From Trinickia dabaoshanensis (GTDB lineage Bacteria > Pseudomonadota > Gammaproteobacteria > Burkholderiales > Burkholderiaceae), in assembly GCF_002879885.1 (NCBI RefSeq), contig NZ_PNYA01000041.1, positions 1-64,000 of the forward strand: 64,000 nt of DNA, written 5' to 3'. The notes beneath the pieces were generated by a model. It saw only the letters and a program-made list of their open reading frames with translations, did not search any database and was not told the origin of the DNA. Made by a program: the position numbers and the translations under genes. This document shows, piece after piece, positions 38,811 through 48,427 of the stretch. Every line of letters starts with the position of its first letter. Position 1 is the stretch's first letter.

Positions 38811-39938
38811 ATGACACCGAGCATCGAACCGGTTCGCGCCGGGCAGTGGGCAGTTCGTGGAGTGCGTTTCGTAAAAGAAAGCTTGTGCGCGTCGATACGG
38901 CGAGGCGCGCGCGCTTCGTCCGGCGGTCCCGGTCGCCGGGCGCGTCTGGTGCTCACCGCGGCGCTTGCGACGACGGGGGCGACCGTGGGCGTGGCTCACG
39001 CGGCGAGCGATGCCATCGGCGCCAATCTACCGCTGCTGACCTCGCCGTTCTGGCAGGCCTATAACAACTATTTGCCGCAGTACGCGAAACAGCTCGGGCT
39101 CGACATGCTGGCGCCGGTCAACTCCAACGGCGACCCGGCCCAGCAGATCACCGATATCAACAATCTGCTCAATCAAGGCGTGAAGGGCATCGTCACCGGA
39201 CCACTGGATTCGGCGGCGATCAGCCGGGCGCTCGCCGCGGCGTCGGCCAAGCAGGTGCCCGTCGTCGCGGTGGACGTGGCGCCCACGCAAGGCAAGGTAG
39301 CCATGGTCGTGCGGGCCGACAACCGCGCTTACGGCGAGAAGGCCTGCGAGTACATCGGCGATCACGTGGCGGCCGGCAAGGTCGTGCAGATCATGGGCGA
39401 TCTGGCCTCCGTGAACGGGCGGGACCGTTCGGAAGCGTTCCGCTCGTGCATCAAGAGTCGCTATCCGAAGCTGCAAGTGCTCGAAATTCCGGCGGCGTGG
39501 AAGGGCGATGTCGCGGCGTCCGCGCTCGATAGCTTGCTCACGGCGAATCCGGACGTCAAAGGCATCTATATGCAAGCGGGCGGGGTCTATCTGTCGCCGA
39601 CGCTGCAAACGCTGCGCCGGAAACACATGTTGTTCCCCACCGGCGATGCGAAGCATATCGTCATCGTCAGCAACGACGGCATTCCGCAAGAGTTCGATGC
39701 GATTCGCAAAGGCGAGATCGACGCCACCGTGTCCCAGCCCGCCGACAGCTACGCGAAGTACGGTCTTTGGTACATGAAGGAAACGCTCGCGGGCAAGACC
39801 TTCAAGCCCGGCCCGACCGATCACGGCAGCACCATCGTTCAGCTCGCTCCCGGCATTCTCGAAGATCAATTGCCGGCGCCGCTCGTGACGAAAGCGAACG
39901 TGGACGACAAGAGCCTGTGGGGCAATTCGCTGAAGTGA
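38811..39938 (+). CDS. periplasmic sugar-binding protein of an ABC importer
   Basis: A 375-residue solute-binding protein of the ribose/galactose type. The hydrophobic signal core (about 46-60, ending AHA-AS) is preceded by an unusually long basic N-region of 44 residues, yet the AGGAG site 5 bases before the ATG supports this start. Binding-domain motifs include the QITDINNLLNQGVKGIV and VVAVDVAP segments. First gene of the pathway operon. Confidence 0.9.
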   Translation: MTPSIEPVRAGQWAVRGVRFVKESLCASIRRGARASSGGPGRRARLVLTAALATTGATVGVAHAASDAIGANLPLLTSPFWQAYNNYLPQYAKQLGLDMLAPVNSNGDPAQQITDINNLLNQGVKGIVTGPLDSAAISRALAAASAKQVPVVAVDVAPTQGKVAMVVRADNRAYGEKACEYIGDHVAAGKVVQIMGDLASVNGRDRSEAFRSCIKSRYPKLQVLEIPAAWKGDVAASALDSLLTANPDVKGIYMQAGGVYLSPTLQTLRRKHMLFPTGDAKHIVIVSNDGIPQEFDAIRKGEIDATVSQPADSYAKYGLWYMKETLAGKTFKPGPTDHGSTIVQLAPGILEDQLPAPLVTKANVDDKSLWGNSLK

Positions 39939-40002
39939 CCGCCGAACGCGTCCCCGTTGCGAACGCAGGCAGCCATCCCTTCAACGTCTAGAGCGAATCG
40001 AC

Positions 40003-41568
40003 ATGGGAGCCGTTCCTTTTTTTAGCGAAACAGCCGAGCCCTTGGCGACGCCGGTCGTCGAAGCGCTCGGCGCCACGAAGCGTTTCGGCTCCACGACGGC
40101 GGTCGCGGGCGTCGATCTGCGCGTGATGCCGGGCGAGTCGCACGCCCTCGTGGGCCGTAACGGCGCGGGTAAATCGACGCTCGTTTCGCTGCTCACGGGC
40201 CTGAGCAAGCCGTGCCAGGGCGAAATCCGCTTCGGCGGCGAAAGCGCGCCGCCGATTGCCGATCGCGACGCCTGGCGCGAGCGCGTGGCGTGTGTCTATC
40301 AGCATTCCACGGTCATCGCGGAATTGAGCGTTGCCGAGAATCTGTTCGTCAATCGGCAACCCGTGCGGCGCGGGATGATCGACTGGCGCGCGATGCGCCG
40401 CGAAGCGCGCGCGCTGCTCGATCATTGGCATATCGACGTGCGCGAGGATGCGCGCTGCGGCGATCTGGGCGTCGAGGCGAGGCAGCTCGTCGAGATCGCC
40501 CGGGCACTGTCGCACGGCGCACGGTTCATCATCCTCGACGAGCCCACCGCGCAGCTCGACGGCGACGAGATCAAGCGGCTATTTCGCCGCATCGAAGAGT
40601 TGCAGCGCGAGGGCGTGACGTTCTTGTTCATCTCGCATCATCTGCAAGAGGTCTACGAGATCTGCCAAGCGGTGACGGTCTTGCGCGACGCGCGGCGGAT
40701 CTTGACCGCTCGCGTGGAGCGGTTGCCGCGGGAGGCCCTGATCGAAGCGATGACGGGCGAGGCGGGCGGCGTGGTCTGCGCCGACGCTTCGCGCCGGGCC
40801 CCGTTGACCGGCGCGACGATCGCGCTCGAAGTTCAAGCGCTGTCCGGCGCGGACTTCGCTGATGTCTCCTTCAACGTGCGGCGCGGGGAGGTCGTGGGTT
40901 TGGCCGGTGCGACGAGCAGCGGGCGCACGAGCGTGGCGGAAGCGATCGCCGGGCTGCGGCGGCCGCACGCGGGCGCCGTTCGCGTGCGCACCGGCGACGG
41001 CGACGGCGCGGCGGGCATCACGCTGCCGCACGGCGACGTGCCGGCCGCGCTGGACGCAGGCGTGGGCTGCGTCCCCAAGGATCGTCATCGCGAGGGACTC
41101 GTGCTGTCGCAGTCGATCGCCGAAAACGCGACGATGACGCTCATGCGCAAGTTGTCCCGGTTCGGGTTCGTCCCGCCGTCGGTCAAGGCTCGGCTCGCGG
41201 GCGAGGCGATCGATACGCTCGGTATCGTCGCGCAAGGGCCGCTCGCACCCGTCTCGGGCTTATCGGGCGGCAATCAGCAGAAAGTAGTCATGGCGCGCGC
41301 GCTGGCGACCAATCCGCGCGTGCTCGTGCTCATCGATCCGACCGCCGGCGTGGACGTCAAGTCGAAGGAAGCATTGCTCGCGATGGCCGAACGCGCGCGC
41401 GAAGAGGGGCGCGCCGTCGTCGTCGCCAGCGGGGAAATCGACGATTTGCGCGGCTGCGATCGCGTGCTCGTCATGTTCCGCGGGCGCATCGCGCGCGAGT
41501 TCACGGCCGGTTGGGCCGATCAGGAATTGATCGCATCGATCGAAGGAGTCGATCTCAATGAAGCCTAG
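40003..41568 (+). CDS. sugar ABC importer ATPase (duplicated, RbsA/XylG type)
   Basis: A 521-residue protein with two ABC modules. The first has Walker A GRNGAGKS and Walker B FIILDEPTAQLD; the second has a degenerate Walker A (GATSSGRTS) but an intact LSGGNQQKV signature, the normal arrangement of this subfamily. It powers uptake together with the next gene, whose start overlaps its 3' end by 11 bases. Confidence 0.93.
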   Translation: MGAVPFFSETAEPLATPVVEALGATKRFGSTTAVAGVDLRVMPGESHALVGRNGAGKSTLVSLLTGLSKPCQGEIRFGGESAPPIADRDAWRERVACVYQHSTVIAELSVAENLFVNRQPVRRGMIDWRAMRREARALLDHWHIDVREDARCGDLGVEARQLVEIARALSHGARFIILDEPTAQLDGDEIKRLFRRIEELQREGVTFLFISHHLQEVYEICQAVTVLRDARRILTARVERLPREALIEAMTGEAGGVVCADASRRAPLTGATIALEVQALSGADFADVSFNVRRGEVVGLAGATSSGRTSVAEAIAGLRRPHAGAVRVRTGDGDGAAGITLPHGDVPAALDAGVGCVPKDRHREGLVLSQSIAENATMTLMRKLSRFGFVPPSVKARLAGEAIDTLGIVAQGPLAPVSGLSGGNQQKVVMARALATNPRVLVLIDPTAGVDVKSKEALLAMAERAREEGRAVVVASGEIDDLRGCDRVLVMFRGRIAREFTAGWADQELIASIEGVDLNEA

Positions 41569-42598
41569 TTTGTCTAGTCCGGGCCCGCAGGCCCATGCGG
41601 CCGGTTTCGCCGTTTCGAGCGCCAACGGCGGCATCGAACGGCGCATCGATTTGGCGCGCTGGCGCGATCTCGCGTTGTTGCCCGCGCTGGCCGTGCTGAT
41701 CGCCGTCGGCGCGTGGGTCAGCCCGAGTTTTCTCACGCGAGCGAACCTCGTTAGCGTGCTCGGCGCATCGGCCGCGCTCGCCCTCGTCGTGCTCGCCGAA
41801 TCGTTGATCGTCATCGTCGGCAAGTTCGATCTGTCGCTCGAATCGACCGTGGGATTCGCGCCCGCACTCGGGGCGATGCTCGTCATGCCCGCGAGTTCGG
41901 CCGGCTTCGGCTGGCAATGGCCGCCGCTCGCGGGGCTCGCGGCGATCGTCGCGGTCGGGGCGCTCATCGGCTGGATCAACGGCTTGCTCGTCGTGCGCCT
42001 GCGTTTGAATGCGTTCATCGTCACGCTGGCGATGCTGATCGTCTTGCGCGGCATGCTCGTCGGCGCGACGAAGGGCGGCACGTTGTTCGACATGCCGCCG
42101 TCCTTCTTCGCGCTTGCCACCGTGACTGTGTTCGGCTTGCCGATGTCGGTTTGGCTGGCCGCCGCGGCATTCGCGTTTGCCGCGTTCATGCTGCGCTATC
42201 ACCGCATCGGGCGGGCGCTCTATGCGATCGGCGGGAATGCGCAAGCGGCGCGCGCGGCCGGTATCCGCGTCGAACGCGTCGTCTGGGGCGTGTTCGTACT
42301 CGGCAGCGCGCTCGCGTCGATCGGCGGGCTCATCGTCACGGGTTATGTGGGCGCCATCAACGCCAACCAAGGCAACGGGATGATCTTCACCGTGTTCGCC
42401 GCAGCCGTGATCGGCGGCATTTCGCTCGATGGCGGCAAAGGGACGATGTTCGGTGCGCTCACCGGCGTGCTGTTGCTCGGCGTGGTGCAAAACCTGTTGA
42501 CGCTCGCGCAAGTGCCGTCGTTTTGGATTCAGGCGATCTACGGCGCGATCATCCTCGGTTCGCTGATGATTGCCCGCGTGGCCGGCAGTCAGGAGTGA
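41558..42598 (+). CDS. sugar ABC importer permease (RbsC type)
   Basis: A 346-residue inner-membrane protein with about 8 to 10 membrane segments and the family segments IVGKFDLSLESTVG and GGNAQAARAAGI. It overlaps the ATPase gene by 11 bases, indicating translational coupling. It completes a CUT2-type importer for a hexose or 6-deoxyhexose. Confidence 0.92.
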   Translation: MKPSLSSPGPQAHAAGFAVSSANGGIERRIDLARWRDLALLPALAVLIAVGAWVSPSFLTRANLVSVLGASAALALVVLAESLIVIVGKFDLSLESTVGFAPALGAMLVMPASSAGFGWQWPPLAGLAAIVAVGALIGWINGLLVVRLRLNAFIVTLAMLIVLRGMLVGATKGGTLFDMPPSFFALATVTVFGLPMSVWLAAAAFAFAAFMLRYHRIGRALYAIGGNAQAARAAGIRVERVVWGVFVLGSALASIGGLIVTGYVGAINANQGNGMIFTVFAAAVIGGISLDGGKGTMFGALTGVLLLGVVQNLLTLAQVPSFWIQAIYGAIILGSLMIARVAGSQE

Positions 42599-42604
42599 CG
42601 GCTC

Positions 42605-42925
42605 ATGACGCTCGATCCGCGGCTCCTACTGCTTTCGCCCGAGGACAATTGCCTCATCGCCGCGACGACGCTCGCGGCCGGCACCGCCCTCGAACTGGAA
42701 GGCGACACCGTCGTCCTGGCCGATACGATCGCGCTCGGCCACAAGCTCGCCCGGCATGCGTTTGCCCCCGGCGAGAAGATCGTACGCTACGGCGCGCCGA
42801 TCGGCCATGTCACGCGCGCCGTCGCCAAAGGCGAGCACCTGCATACGCACAATTTGGAAAGCGACTATCTGCCTACGTATACGCTCGATGCGGGCCATGC
42901 CTACGTCGAGCGTGACGACTCCTGA
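42605..42925 (+). CDS. UxaA-family dehydratase small subunit (SAF domain)
   Basis: A 106-residue protein equal to the N-terminal SAF domain of altronate/galactarate dehydratases (LGHKLARHAFAPGEKIVRYGAPIG, then HTHNLES). The catalytic part is encoded by the next gene, so the enzyme is split in two, as in sulfolactate lyase SuyAB. In this cluster the expected reaction is dehydration of the sugar acid to a 2-keto-3-deoxy acid. Confidence 0.88.
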   Translation: MTLDPRLLLLSPEDNCLIAATTLAAGTALELEGDTVVLADTIALGHKLARHAFAPGEKIVRYGAPIGHVTRAVAKGEHLHTHNLESDYLPTYTLDAGHAYVERDDS

Positions 42926-42955
42926 TCGACCCATGACCTATTCGCCGAGACGTTC

Positions 42956-44281
42956 ATGAACGAAATCCTCACCGACGACGCACCGCTCGCCGGCTACCCG
43001 CGCAGCGACGGGCGCAAAGGCATCCGCAACGTCGTCGCCGTGGCTTATCTCGTCGAGTGCGCGCACCACGTCGCGAGCGCGATCGTGTCGCAATTCGCGC
43101 CCCGCTTGGGCGATATCGAGGGCGGCGAGGCCGACGCCCGCGACGACGTCTTCGAGGCGGGGAACGTCCACGATGCGCCGCCCGATGTTCACCTGATCGG
43201 CTTTCCTGGCTGCTATCCGAACGCCTACGCCCAGAAGATGCTCGCGCGGATCGCGACGCATCCGAACGTCGGCGCAGTGCTATTCGTCTCGCTCGGATGC
43301 GAAAGCATGAACAAGCATCACCTGGCCGAACTCGTGCGCGAAAGCGGGCGGCCGGTCGAGGTACTGACGATTCAGGAGCGCGGCGGCACGCGCAGCACGA
43401 TCGCGCGCGGCGTCGAGTGGGTTCGGGGCGCACGGGCCACGCTCGCGCAAATGCGCCCCGTTCCCATGCGGCTCGACGAACTGATCGTCGGCACCGTGTG
43501 TGGCGGCTCCGATAGCACGAGCGGCATTACGGCCAACCCTGCCGTCGGGCGCGCCTTCGATGCCATGATCGAGCGCGGCGCGGCCTGCGTGTTCGAGGAA
43601 ACGGGCGAGCTCGTAGGCTGCGAGCATCATATGAAGGCACGCGCGGCCCGGCCGGAATTGGGCGAGGCGATCGTCGCTTGCGTCGAAAAAGCGGCGCGCT
43701 ACTACACGATCATGGGGCATGGCAGCTTTGCCGTCGGCAATGCCGACGGCGGTCTGACGACGCAAGAGGAAAAATCGCTGGGCGCCTACGCGAAAAGCGG
43801 TGCCTCGCCGATCGTCGGGATCGTCAAACCGGGCGACATTCCGCCCACCGGCGGCCTTTATCTGCTCGATGTCGTCCCCGACGGCGAGCCGCGCTTCGGT
43901 TTCCCGAACATCAGCGACAACGCCGAAATCGGCGAGTTGATCGCGTGCGGCTGCCACCTCGTCTTGTTTACGACCGGGCGCGGCTCGGTAGTCGGATCGG
44001 CCATCTCGCCGGTGATCAAGATTTGCGCGAATCCCGCGACCTACCGCAATCTATCGGGCGACATGGATGTCGATGCCGGGCGCATTCTCGAGGGACGGGC
44101 CTCGCTCGACGACGTGGGCCGGGAGATTTTCGATCTCACGCTCGCGATAGGGCGGGGCGCGCGGTCGAAATCCGAAATGCTCGGGCATCAAGAATTCATT
44201 CTGACTTACAAGGCGTTCGAACCGATCGGCCCCGGGTGCTTGCCGCTCGTCGCGGCACAACCCACGCGGGTGAACGCATGA
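42956..44281 (+). CDS. UxaA-family dehydratase large subunit
   Basis: A 441-residue protein of the altronate dehydratase C-terminal family (YPRSDGRKGIRNVVAV at the start; GCYPN, GCESMNKHH, CGGSDSTSGITANPA and the ETGELVGCEHH segments). It works with the SAF subunit 30 bases upstream. In characterised L-fucose pathways the dehydratase is usually an enolase-superfamily enzyme; here this family occupies that position. The stop overlaps the next start by ATGA. Confidence 0.9.
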   Translation: MNEILTDDAPLAGYPRSDGRKGIRNVVAVAYLVECAHHVASAIVSQFAPRLGDIEGGEADARDDVFEAGNVHDAPPDVHLIGFPGCYPNAYAQKMLARIATHPNVGAVLFVSLGCESMNKHHLAELVRESGRPVEVLTIQERGGTRSTIARGVEWVRGARATLAQMRPVPMRLDELIVGTVCGGSDSTSGITANPAVGRAFDAMIERGAACVFEETGELVGCEHHMKARAARPELGEAIVACVEKAARYYTIMGHGSFAVGNADGGLTTQEEKSLGAYAKSGASPIVGIVKPGDIPPTGGLYLLDVVPDGEPRFGFPNISDNAEIGELIACGCHLVLFTTGRGSVVGSAISPVIKICANPATYRNLSGDMDVDAGRILEGRASLDDVGREIFDLTLAIGRGARSKSEMLGHQEFILTYKAFEPIGPGCLPLVAAQPTRVNA

Positions 44282-45351
44282 GCGCGGGCCCGGTTGCACA
44301 ACTCGCGCAGCGACGGCGTATCGGGCGCACGCCGCTCGAAGTCACCGCGCTCGGGCTCGGCTGCGCGGGTCTCGGCGGCTTGTATCGCGACGTGTCCGAA
44401 GCGGATGCGCGCGCGACGATCGATGCCGCGTGGGAAGCGGGCGTACGGCTATTCGATACGGCGCCTTACTACGGCTATACGAAAAGCGAGCATTACGTCG
44501 GCGCGGCGTTGCGCGAACGCGAGCGCGCGAGCTACGTCTTGTCGACGAAAGCCGGACGGTTGATGCGTCCCGAGCGCGGTCCATCCGCACGGGCGCCGCG
44601 TGACGGCTGGGCGCATCCGTTGCCGTTCCTGCCGGTATACGACTATTCGTACGACGGCATCATGCGCTCGTTCGAGGACAGCTTGCAGCGGCTCGGCGTG
44701 GCGGAAATCGACATCTTGCTCGTGCACGACATCGGGGCCCTCACGCACGGCGAGCGCCATGCTCATTACTGGCGGCAACTGAGCGAGGGCGGTTTCAAAG
44801 CGCTCGACGCGTTGCGCGGTTCGGGCGCCGTGCGGGCCGTAGGGCTCGGCGTCAACGAGCAGTCCGCCATTATCGATGCGATGCGCGAGTTCGAGATCGA
44901 CTGCGCGCTGTTGGCGGGCCGCTACACGCTGCTCGAGCAGGCAGCGCTCGACGCATTGTTGCCCGAGTGCGAGCGTCGCGGCGTGTCGATCCTCGCGGGC
45001 GGCGCGTTCAACTCGGGCATCCTCGCGCGCGGCGTGCGGCATCTGCGCGAGTCGCCGGATCGCGGATCGAGCGCGCTCAAGTTCGATTACGGGCAAGCGC
45101 CGGCTGCCGTCGTCGAACGTGTGGGGCAGATCGAAGCGATCTGCGATGCGCACGGCGTGGCGCTGCCGAGCGCGGCGTTGCGCTTTCCCTACGCACATCG
45201 CGCCGTCGCGAGCGTGTTGACGGGCGCAAGCAGCGCCAGCGAGTTCGAGGCCAATGCCGCCGCCTTCGCGGCCACGATTCCGGCCGGCTTGTGGGACGCG
45301 TTGCGGGACGCGGGCTTATTGGATACGCGCGCGCCCACGCCCAGCGCGTAG
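44278..45351 (+). CDS. aldo/keto reductase, probable L-fucose dehydrogenase
   Basis: A 357-residue TIM-barrel NAD(P) enzyme. The catalytic Tyr lies in FDTAPYYGY and the Lys in LSTKAGR, the pattern of L-fucose/D-threo-aldose 1-dehydrogenases. It oxidises the free sugar to the lactone, the first step of the pathway. The start overlaps the dehydratase stop (ATGA). Confidence 0.87.
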   Translation: MSAGPVAQLAQRRRIGRTPLEVTALGLGCAGLGGLYRDVSEADARATIDAAWEAGVRLFDTAPYYGYTKSEHYVGAALRERERASYVLSTKAGRLMRPERGPSARAPRDGWAHPLPFLPVYDYSYDGIMRSFEDSLQRLGVAEIDILLVHDIGALTHGERHAHYWRQLSEGGFKALDALRGSGAVRAVGLGVNEQSAIIDAMREFEIDCALLAGRYTLLEQAALDALLPECERRGVSILAGGAFNSGILARGVRHLRESPDRGSSALKFDYGQAPAAVVERVGQIEAICDAHGVALPSAALRFPYAHRAVASVLTGASSASEFEANAAAFAATIPAGLWDALRDAGLLDTRAPTPSA

Positions 45352-45395
45352 CGGCCGAGCCCCGCGGATTCGAATTCGACTCATACCGACGCACG

Positions 45396-46229
45396 ATGGA
45401 TACGATCGACGCACATCAACACTTCTGGCAACTCGCGCGCGGCGACTACGGATGGCTCACGCCGGCCCTCGCGCCGCTCTATCGCGATTTTTCGCCGGGC
45501 GATTTGCGGCCTATCGCGCGCGCGGCCGGCGTTGCCCGTGGCATCGTCGTGCAAGCCGCTCCCACCGTGGCCGAAACGCGCTATCTGCTCGATTTGGCGC
45601 GCGACGATCCATCGATCGCCGGTGTCGTGGGATGGGTGCCGCTCGACGAGCGCGACGCTCCGGCGCTCATTGCCGAATGGGCCGGTGAGCCGAAGTTCAA
45701 GGGCGTTCGCCCGATGCTGCAAGACCTGCCCGATGACGATTGGATCGCACGCCCGGCGCTCGATCCCGCGATCGGGGCGCTGATCGAACGAGGACTCGTC
45801 TTCGACGCGCTTGTTTTCACGCGTCATTTGCCCTATTTGACCGAGTTCGCGCGACGCCATCGGCGCTTGCGTATCGTGCTCGATCACGGCGCGAAGCCGC
45901 CGATCGCCGATGGCGCCGCCGGGTGGTCGCCCTGGGCGGCGCGCGTCGCCGAACTCGCGGCGCTGCCGAATGTCTTTTGCAAAATATCGGGATTGGTGAC
46001 CGAAGCCGCGGTGCCATGGACCGATTCGATGCTCGAGCCTTACCTCAGCCACCTCATCGAGCAGTTCGGCGCGGCGCGTTCGATGTGGGGCAGCGATTGG
46101 CCCGTCGTCGACATGAACGGCGGTTTTGCGGCTTGGCACGCCTGCGCCGCGCGCTTCGCCGAGCGTTTGCAACCCGGCGAGCGGGCGGCGCTATTCGGCG
46201 GCACCGCACACGCGTGCTATGGAATCTGA
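45396..46229 (+). CDS. amidohydrolase, probable L-fucono-lactonase
   Basis: A 277-residue COG3618 amidohydrolase (HQHFW metal motif at the N-terminus, VLDHGAKPPI, MWGSDWPV near the C-terminus). Members in Burkholderia multivorans hydrolyse L-fucono-1,5-lactone. No strong ribosome site, but the start matches the family N-terminus. Lies 44 bases after the dehydrogenase gene. Confidence 0.87.
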   Translation: MDTIDAHQHFWQLARGDYGWLTPALAPLYRDFSPGDLRPIARAAGVARGIVVQAAPTVAETRYLLDLARDDPSIAGVVGWVPLDERDAPALIAEWAGEPKFKGVRPMLQDLPDDDWIARPALDPAIGALIERGLVFDALVFTRHLPYLTEFARRHRRLRIVLDHGAKPPIADGAAGWSPWAARVAELAALPNVFCKISGLVTEAAVPWTDSMLEPYLSHLIEQFGAARSMWGSDWPVVDMNGGFAAWHACAARFAERLQPGERAALFGGTAHACYGI

Positions 46230-46259
46230 ATATCCTTCTTTCACGGAGCCCAACCAGCA

Positions 46260-47036
46260 ATGACCGCTATCGCTACGAACTTTCCCGAGCCGCCGAGCAC
46301 GCGCCTGGCCGGCAAGACGGCCCTCGTCACGGCTGCCGCCCAAGGCATCGGCCGCGCCTGCGCGGAACGCCTGGCTAAAGAAGGGGCGCGCGTCATCGCC
46401 ACCGACCTGCGGCCCGAGTTGCTGGCCGGCGCGCCGTTCGAATCGCGCGCGCTCGACGTGCGCGACGGTGCGGCTATCGCCGCGCTGGCCGATGCCGTCG
46501 GTGCCGTCGATATCCTCGTCAATTGCGCGGGCTACGTGCACGCCGGCAGCATCCTCGAATGCGAGGAGGCCGATTGGGATTTTTCGTTCGATCTGAACGT
46601 GAAGTCGATGTATCGGACAATACGGACGTTTCTGCCCGCGATGCTCGAGCGCGGCGCGGGGTCGATCGTCAACCTGGCCTCGGCGGCCTCGAGCGTCAAA
46701 GGCGTGCCGAACCGGTTCGTCTATGGAACGACGAAAGCGGCCGTGATCGGGCTCACGAAGGCCGTGGCGGCCGATTTCGTCACGCGCGGCATCCGGTGCA
46801 ATGCGATTTGTCCGGGAACGGTGGCTTCGCCGTCGCTGGCGGCGCGCATCGCCGAACAAGCGCAAGCGCAAGGCAAATCCGTGGCCGAGGTGCAAGCCGC
46901 ATTCGTCGCCCGTCAGCCGATGGGGCGCATTGGCCGGCCGGAGGAGATCGCCGCGCTGGCCGCGTACCTCGCGTCCGACGAAGCGGCGTTCACGACGGGA
47001 CAGATTCATTTGATCGACGGCGGATGGTCGAATTGA
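46260..47036 (+). CDS. SDR, probable 2-keto-3-deoxy-L-fuconate dehydrogenase
   Basis: A 258-residue short-chain dehydrogenase. The cofactor loop is VTAAAQGIG, a variant of TGxxxGIG; catalytic YGTTK and NCAG are present; the end GQIHLIDGGWSN is typical. Position between lactonase and FAH hydrolase fits oxidation of the 2-keto-3-deoxy acid to the 2,4-diketo acid. Confidence 0.87.
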   Translation: MTAIATNFPEPPSTRLAGKTALVTAAAQGIGRACAERLAKEGARVIATDLRPELLAGAPFESRALDVRDGAAIAALADAVGAVDILVNCAGYVHAGSILECEEADWDFSFDLNVKSMYRTIRTFLPAMLERGAGSIVNLASAASSVKGVPNRFVYGTTKAAVIGLTKAVAADFVTRGIRCNAICPGTVASPSLAARIAEQAQAQGKSVAEVQAAFVARQPMGRIGRPEEIAALAAYLASDEAAFTTGQIHLIDGGWSN

Positions 47037-47100
47037 GCGATGGGGCGCCGGGTACGCGCGGCGCGTGGGAATCAGCTATTTTTGCAACCGAGCGATAGGG

Positions 47101-47949
47101 ATGAAACTACTTCGATACGGCCCGAAGGGCCAGGAAAAACCGGGGCTCATCGATGCCGGCGGCGTGATGCGCGATCTGTCGGGCGTCGTCGACGACATCG
47201 CGGGCGACGTCCTCGGCGAGGCGGGATTGGCCCGGCTGCGCGCCCTCGATCCGGCGACGCTGCCGCGTGTGCCAGAAGGTGTGCGACTAGGCGCTTGCGT
47301 GGGGCGCGTCGGCAAGATGGTGTGCATCGGGCTGAACTATGCCGATCATGCCGCCGAATCGAACTTGCCGGTGCCCACCGAGCCGGTCGTCTTTAACAAA
47401 TGGACGAGCGCCATCGTCGGCCCGAACGACGATATCGAAATCCCGCGCGGTTCGACCAAGACGGACTGGGAGGTCGAGTTGGGCGTCGTCATCGGCAAGA
47501 CCTGCAAGAATGTCGATGTGGCCGATGCGCTCGATTATGTCGCCGGCTATTGCGTCGTCAACGATATTTCCGAGCGCGAGTGGCAGATCGAGCGAGGCGG
47601 GCAGTGGGATAAGGGCAAAGGCTTCGATACGTTCGGCCCGCTCGGGCCGTGGCTCGTCACGCGCGACGAGGTGCCCGATCCGCAGCGGCTCGATCTGTGG
47701 CTCGAAGTGGACGGCCATCGCTATCAGAACGGCAACACGCGCACGATGATTTTCAGCGTCGCGCAAGTCGTCGCCTATCTGAGCCGCTGCATGAGCTTGC
47801 AGCCCGGCGACGTCATCTCCACGGGTACGCCGCCCGGCGTCGGGCTCGGCATCAAGCCGGCGCCGGTCTACTTGAAGGCGGGGCAGACGATGCGTCTCGG
47901 TATCGCCGGGCTCGGCGAGCAGTCGCAACGGACCGTCGCGGCCGAGTAA
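47101..47949 (+). CDS. FAH-family hydrolase, probable 2,4-diketo-3-deoxy-L-fuconate hydrolase
   Basis: A 282-residue fumarylacetoacetate hydrolase-fold enzyme. Metal ligands are in DWEVELGVVIG and NDISEREWQ; GLNYADHAAES, GTPPGVG and LKAGQTM are family marks. It would split the diketo acid into pyruvate and L-lactate, ending the pathway. The start at 47101 matches the family N-terminus MKLLRYG. Confidence 0.88.
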   Translation: MKLLRYGPKGQEKPGLIDAGGVMRDLSGVVDDIAGDVLGEAGLARLRALDPATLPRVPEGVRLGACVGRVGKMVCIGLNYADHAAESNLPVPTEPVVFNKWTSAIVGPNDDIEIPRGSTKTDWEVELGVVIGKTCKNVDVADALDYVAGYCVVNDISEREWQIERGGQWDKGKGFDTFGPLGPWLVTRDEVPDPQRLDLWLEVDGHRYQNGNTRTMIFSVAQVVAYLSRCMSLQPGDVISTGTPPGVGLGIKPAPVYLKAGQTMRLGIAGLGEQSQRTVAAE

Positions 47950-47994
47950 AGGGCGCAGCGCGCCGCGGGGGGCCGGAGCCCCGCTCGCGCCGCG

Positions 47995-48357
47995 TCACAA
48001 TCCTTCTTCGTCGGCGAATAGACTGTGCTCCGGCAGCGCGAGCTCCTCGTCGATGCATTGGACATGCCAATGGCCGCGCGCCTTTTCTCCGCACAAATGC
48101 GCACTGCCGGCTTCACCTTCGAACGGTCCGCCCGGATCGTCCATCTCCAGACCGTCCAACTCGCACAGCGGCACGCCGTCATGCGGGCCGCATAGCAGCG
48201 TGACGCCCGGGCGCGTGTGAACGACGCCCCAGGTCGGCAAGTCGAGCCCGAAGTGACTCTCGCGAGACCAGCGCTGCGCGTCGCGATCGATCCAGACGAT
48301 CGCGTAGGCGCAGGGATTGGTTTGCTCGAACGTGCTCAAATGGATTGTGATGCGCAT
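47995..48357 (-). CDS. hypothetical protein, 120 residues, cysteine-containing
   Basis: A soluble protein with five cysteines (C16, C56, C65, C89, C100) and no recognised family. A GAGGA site lies 8 bases before the ATG. It follows the cytochrome c gene on the same strand after 70 bases, so it is probably in the same FNR-linked transcript. The cysteines and histidines could bind metal, but no standard motif is present. Confidence 0.7.
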   Translation of the reverse strand: MRITIHLSTFEQTNPCAYAIVWIDRDAQRWSRESHFGLDLPTWGVVHTRPGVTLLCGPHDGVPLCELDGLEMDDPGGPFEGEAGSAHLCGEKARGHWHVQCIDEELALPEHSLFADEEGL

Positions 48358-48427
48358 CGCAGTGTCCTCGTTTTGCGCCGCATAAATGGTCGGTCGAATC
48401 GGTGGCGCCCCAATCGATGGCGCCCTG

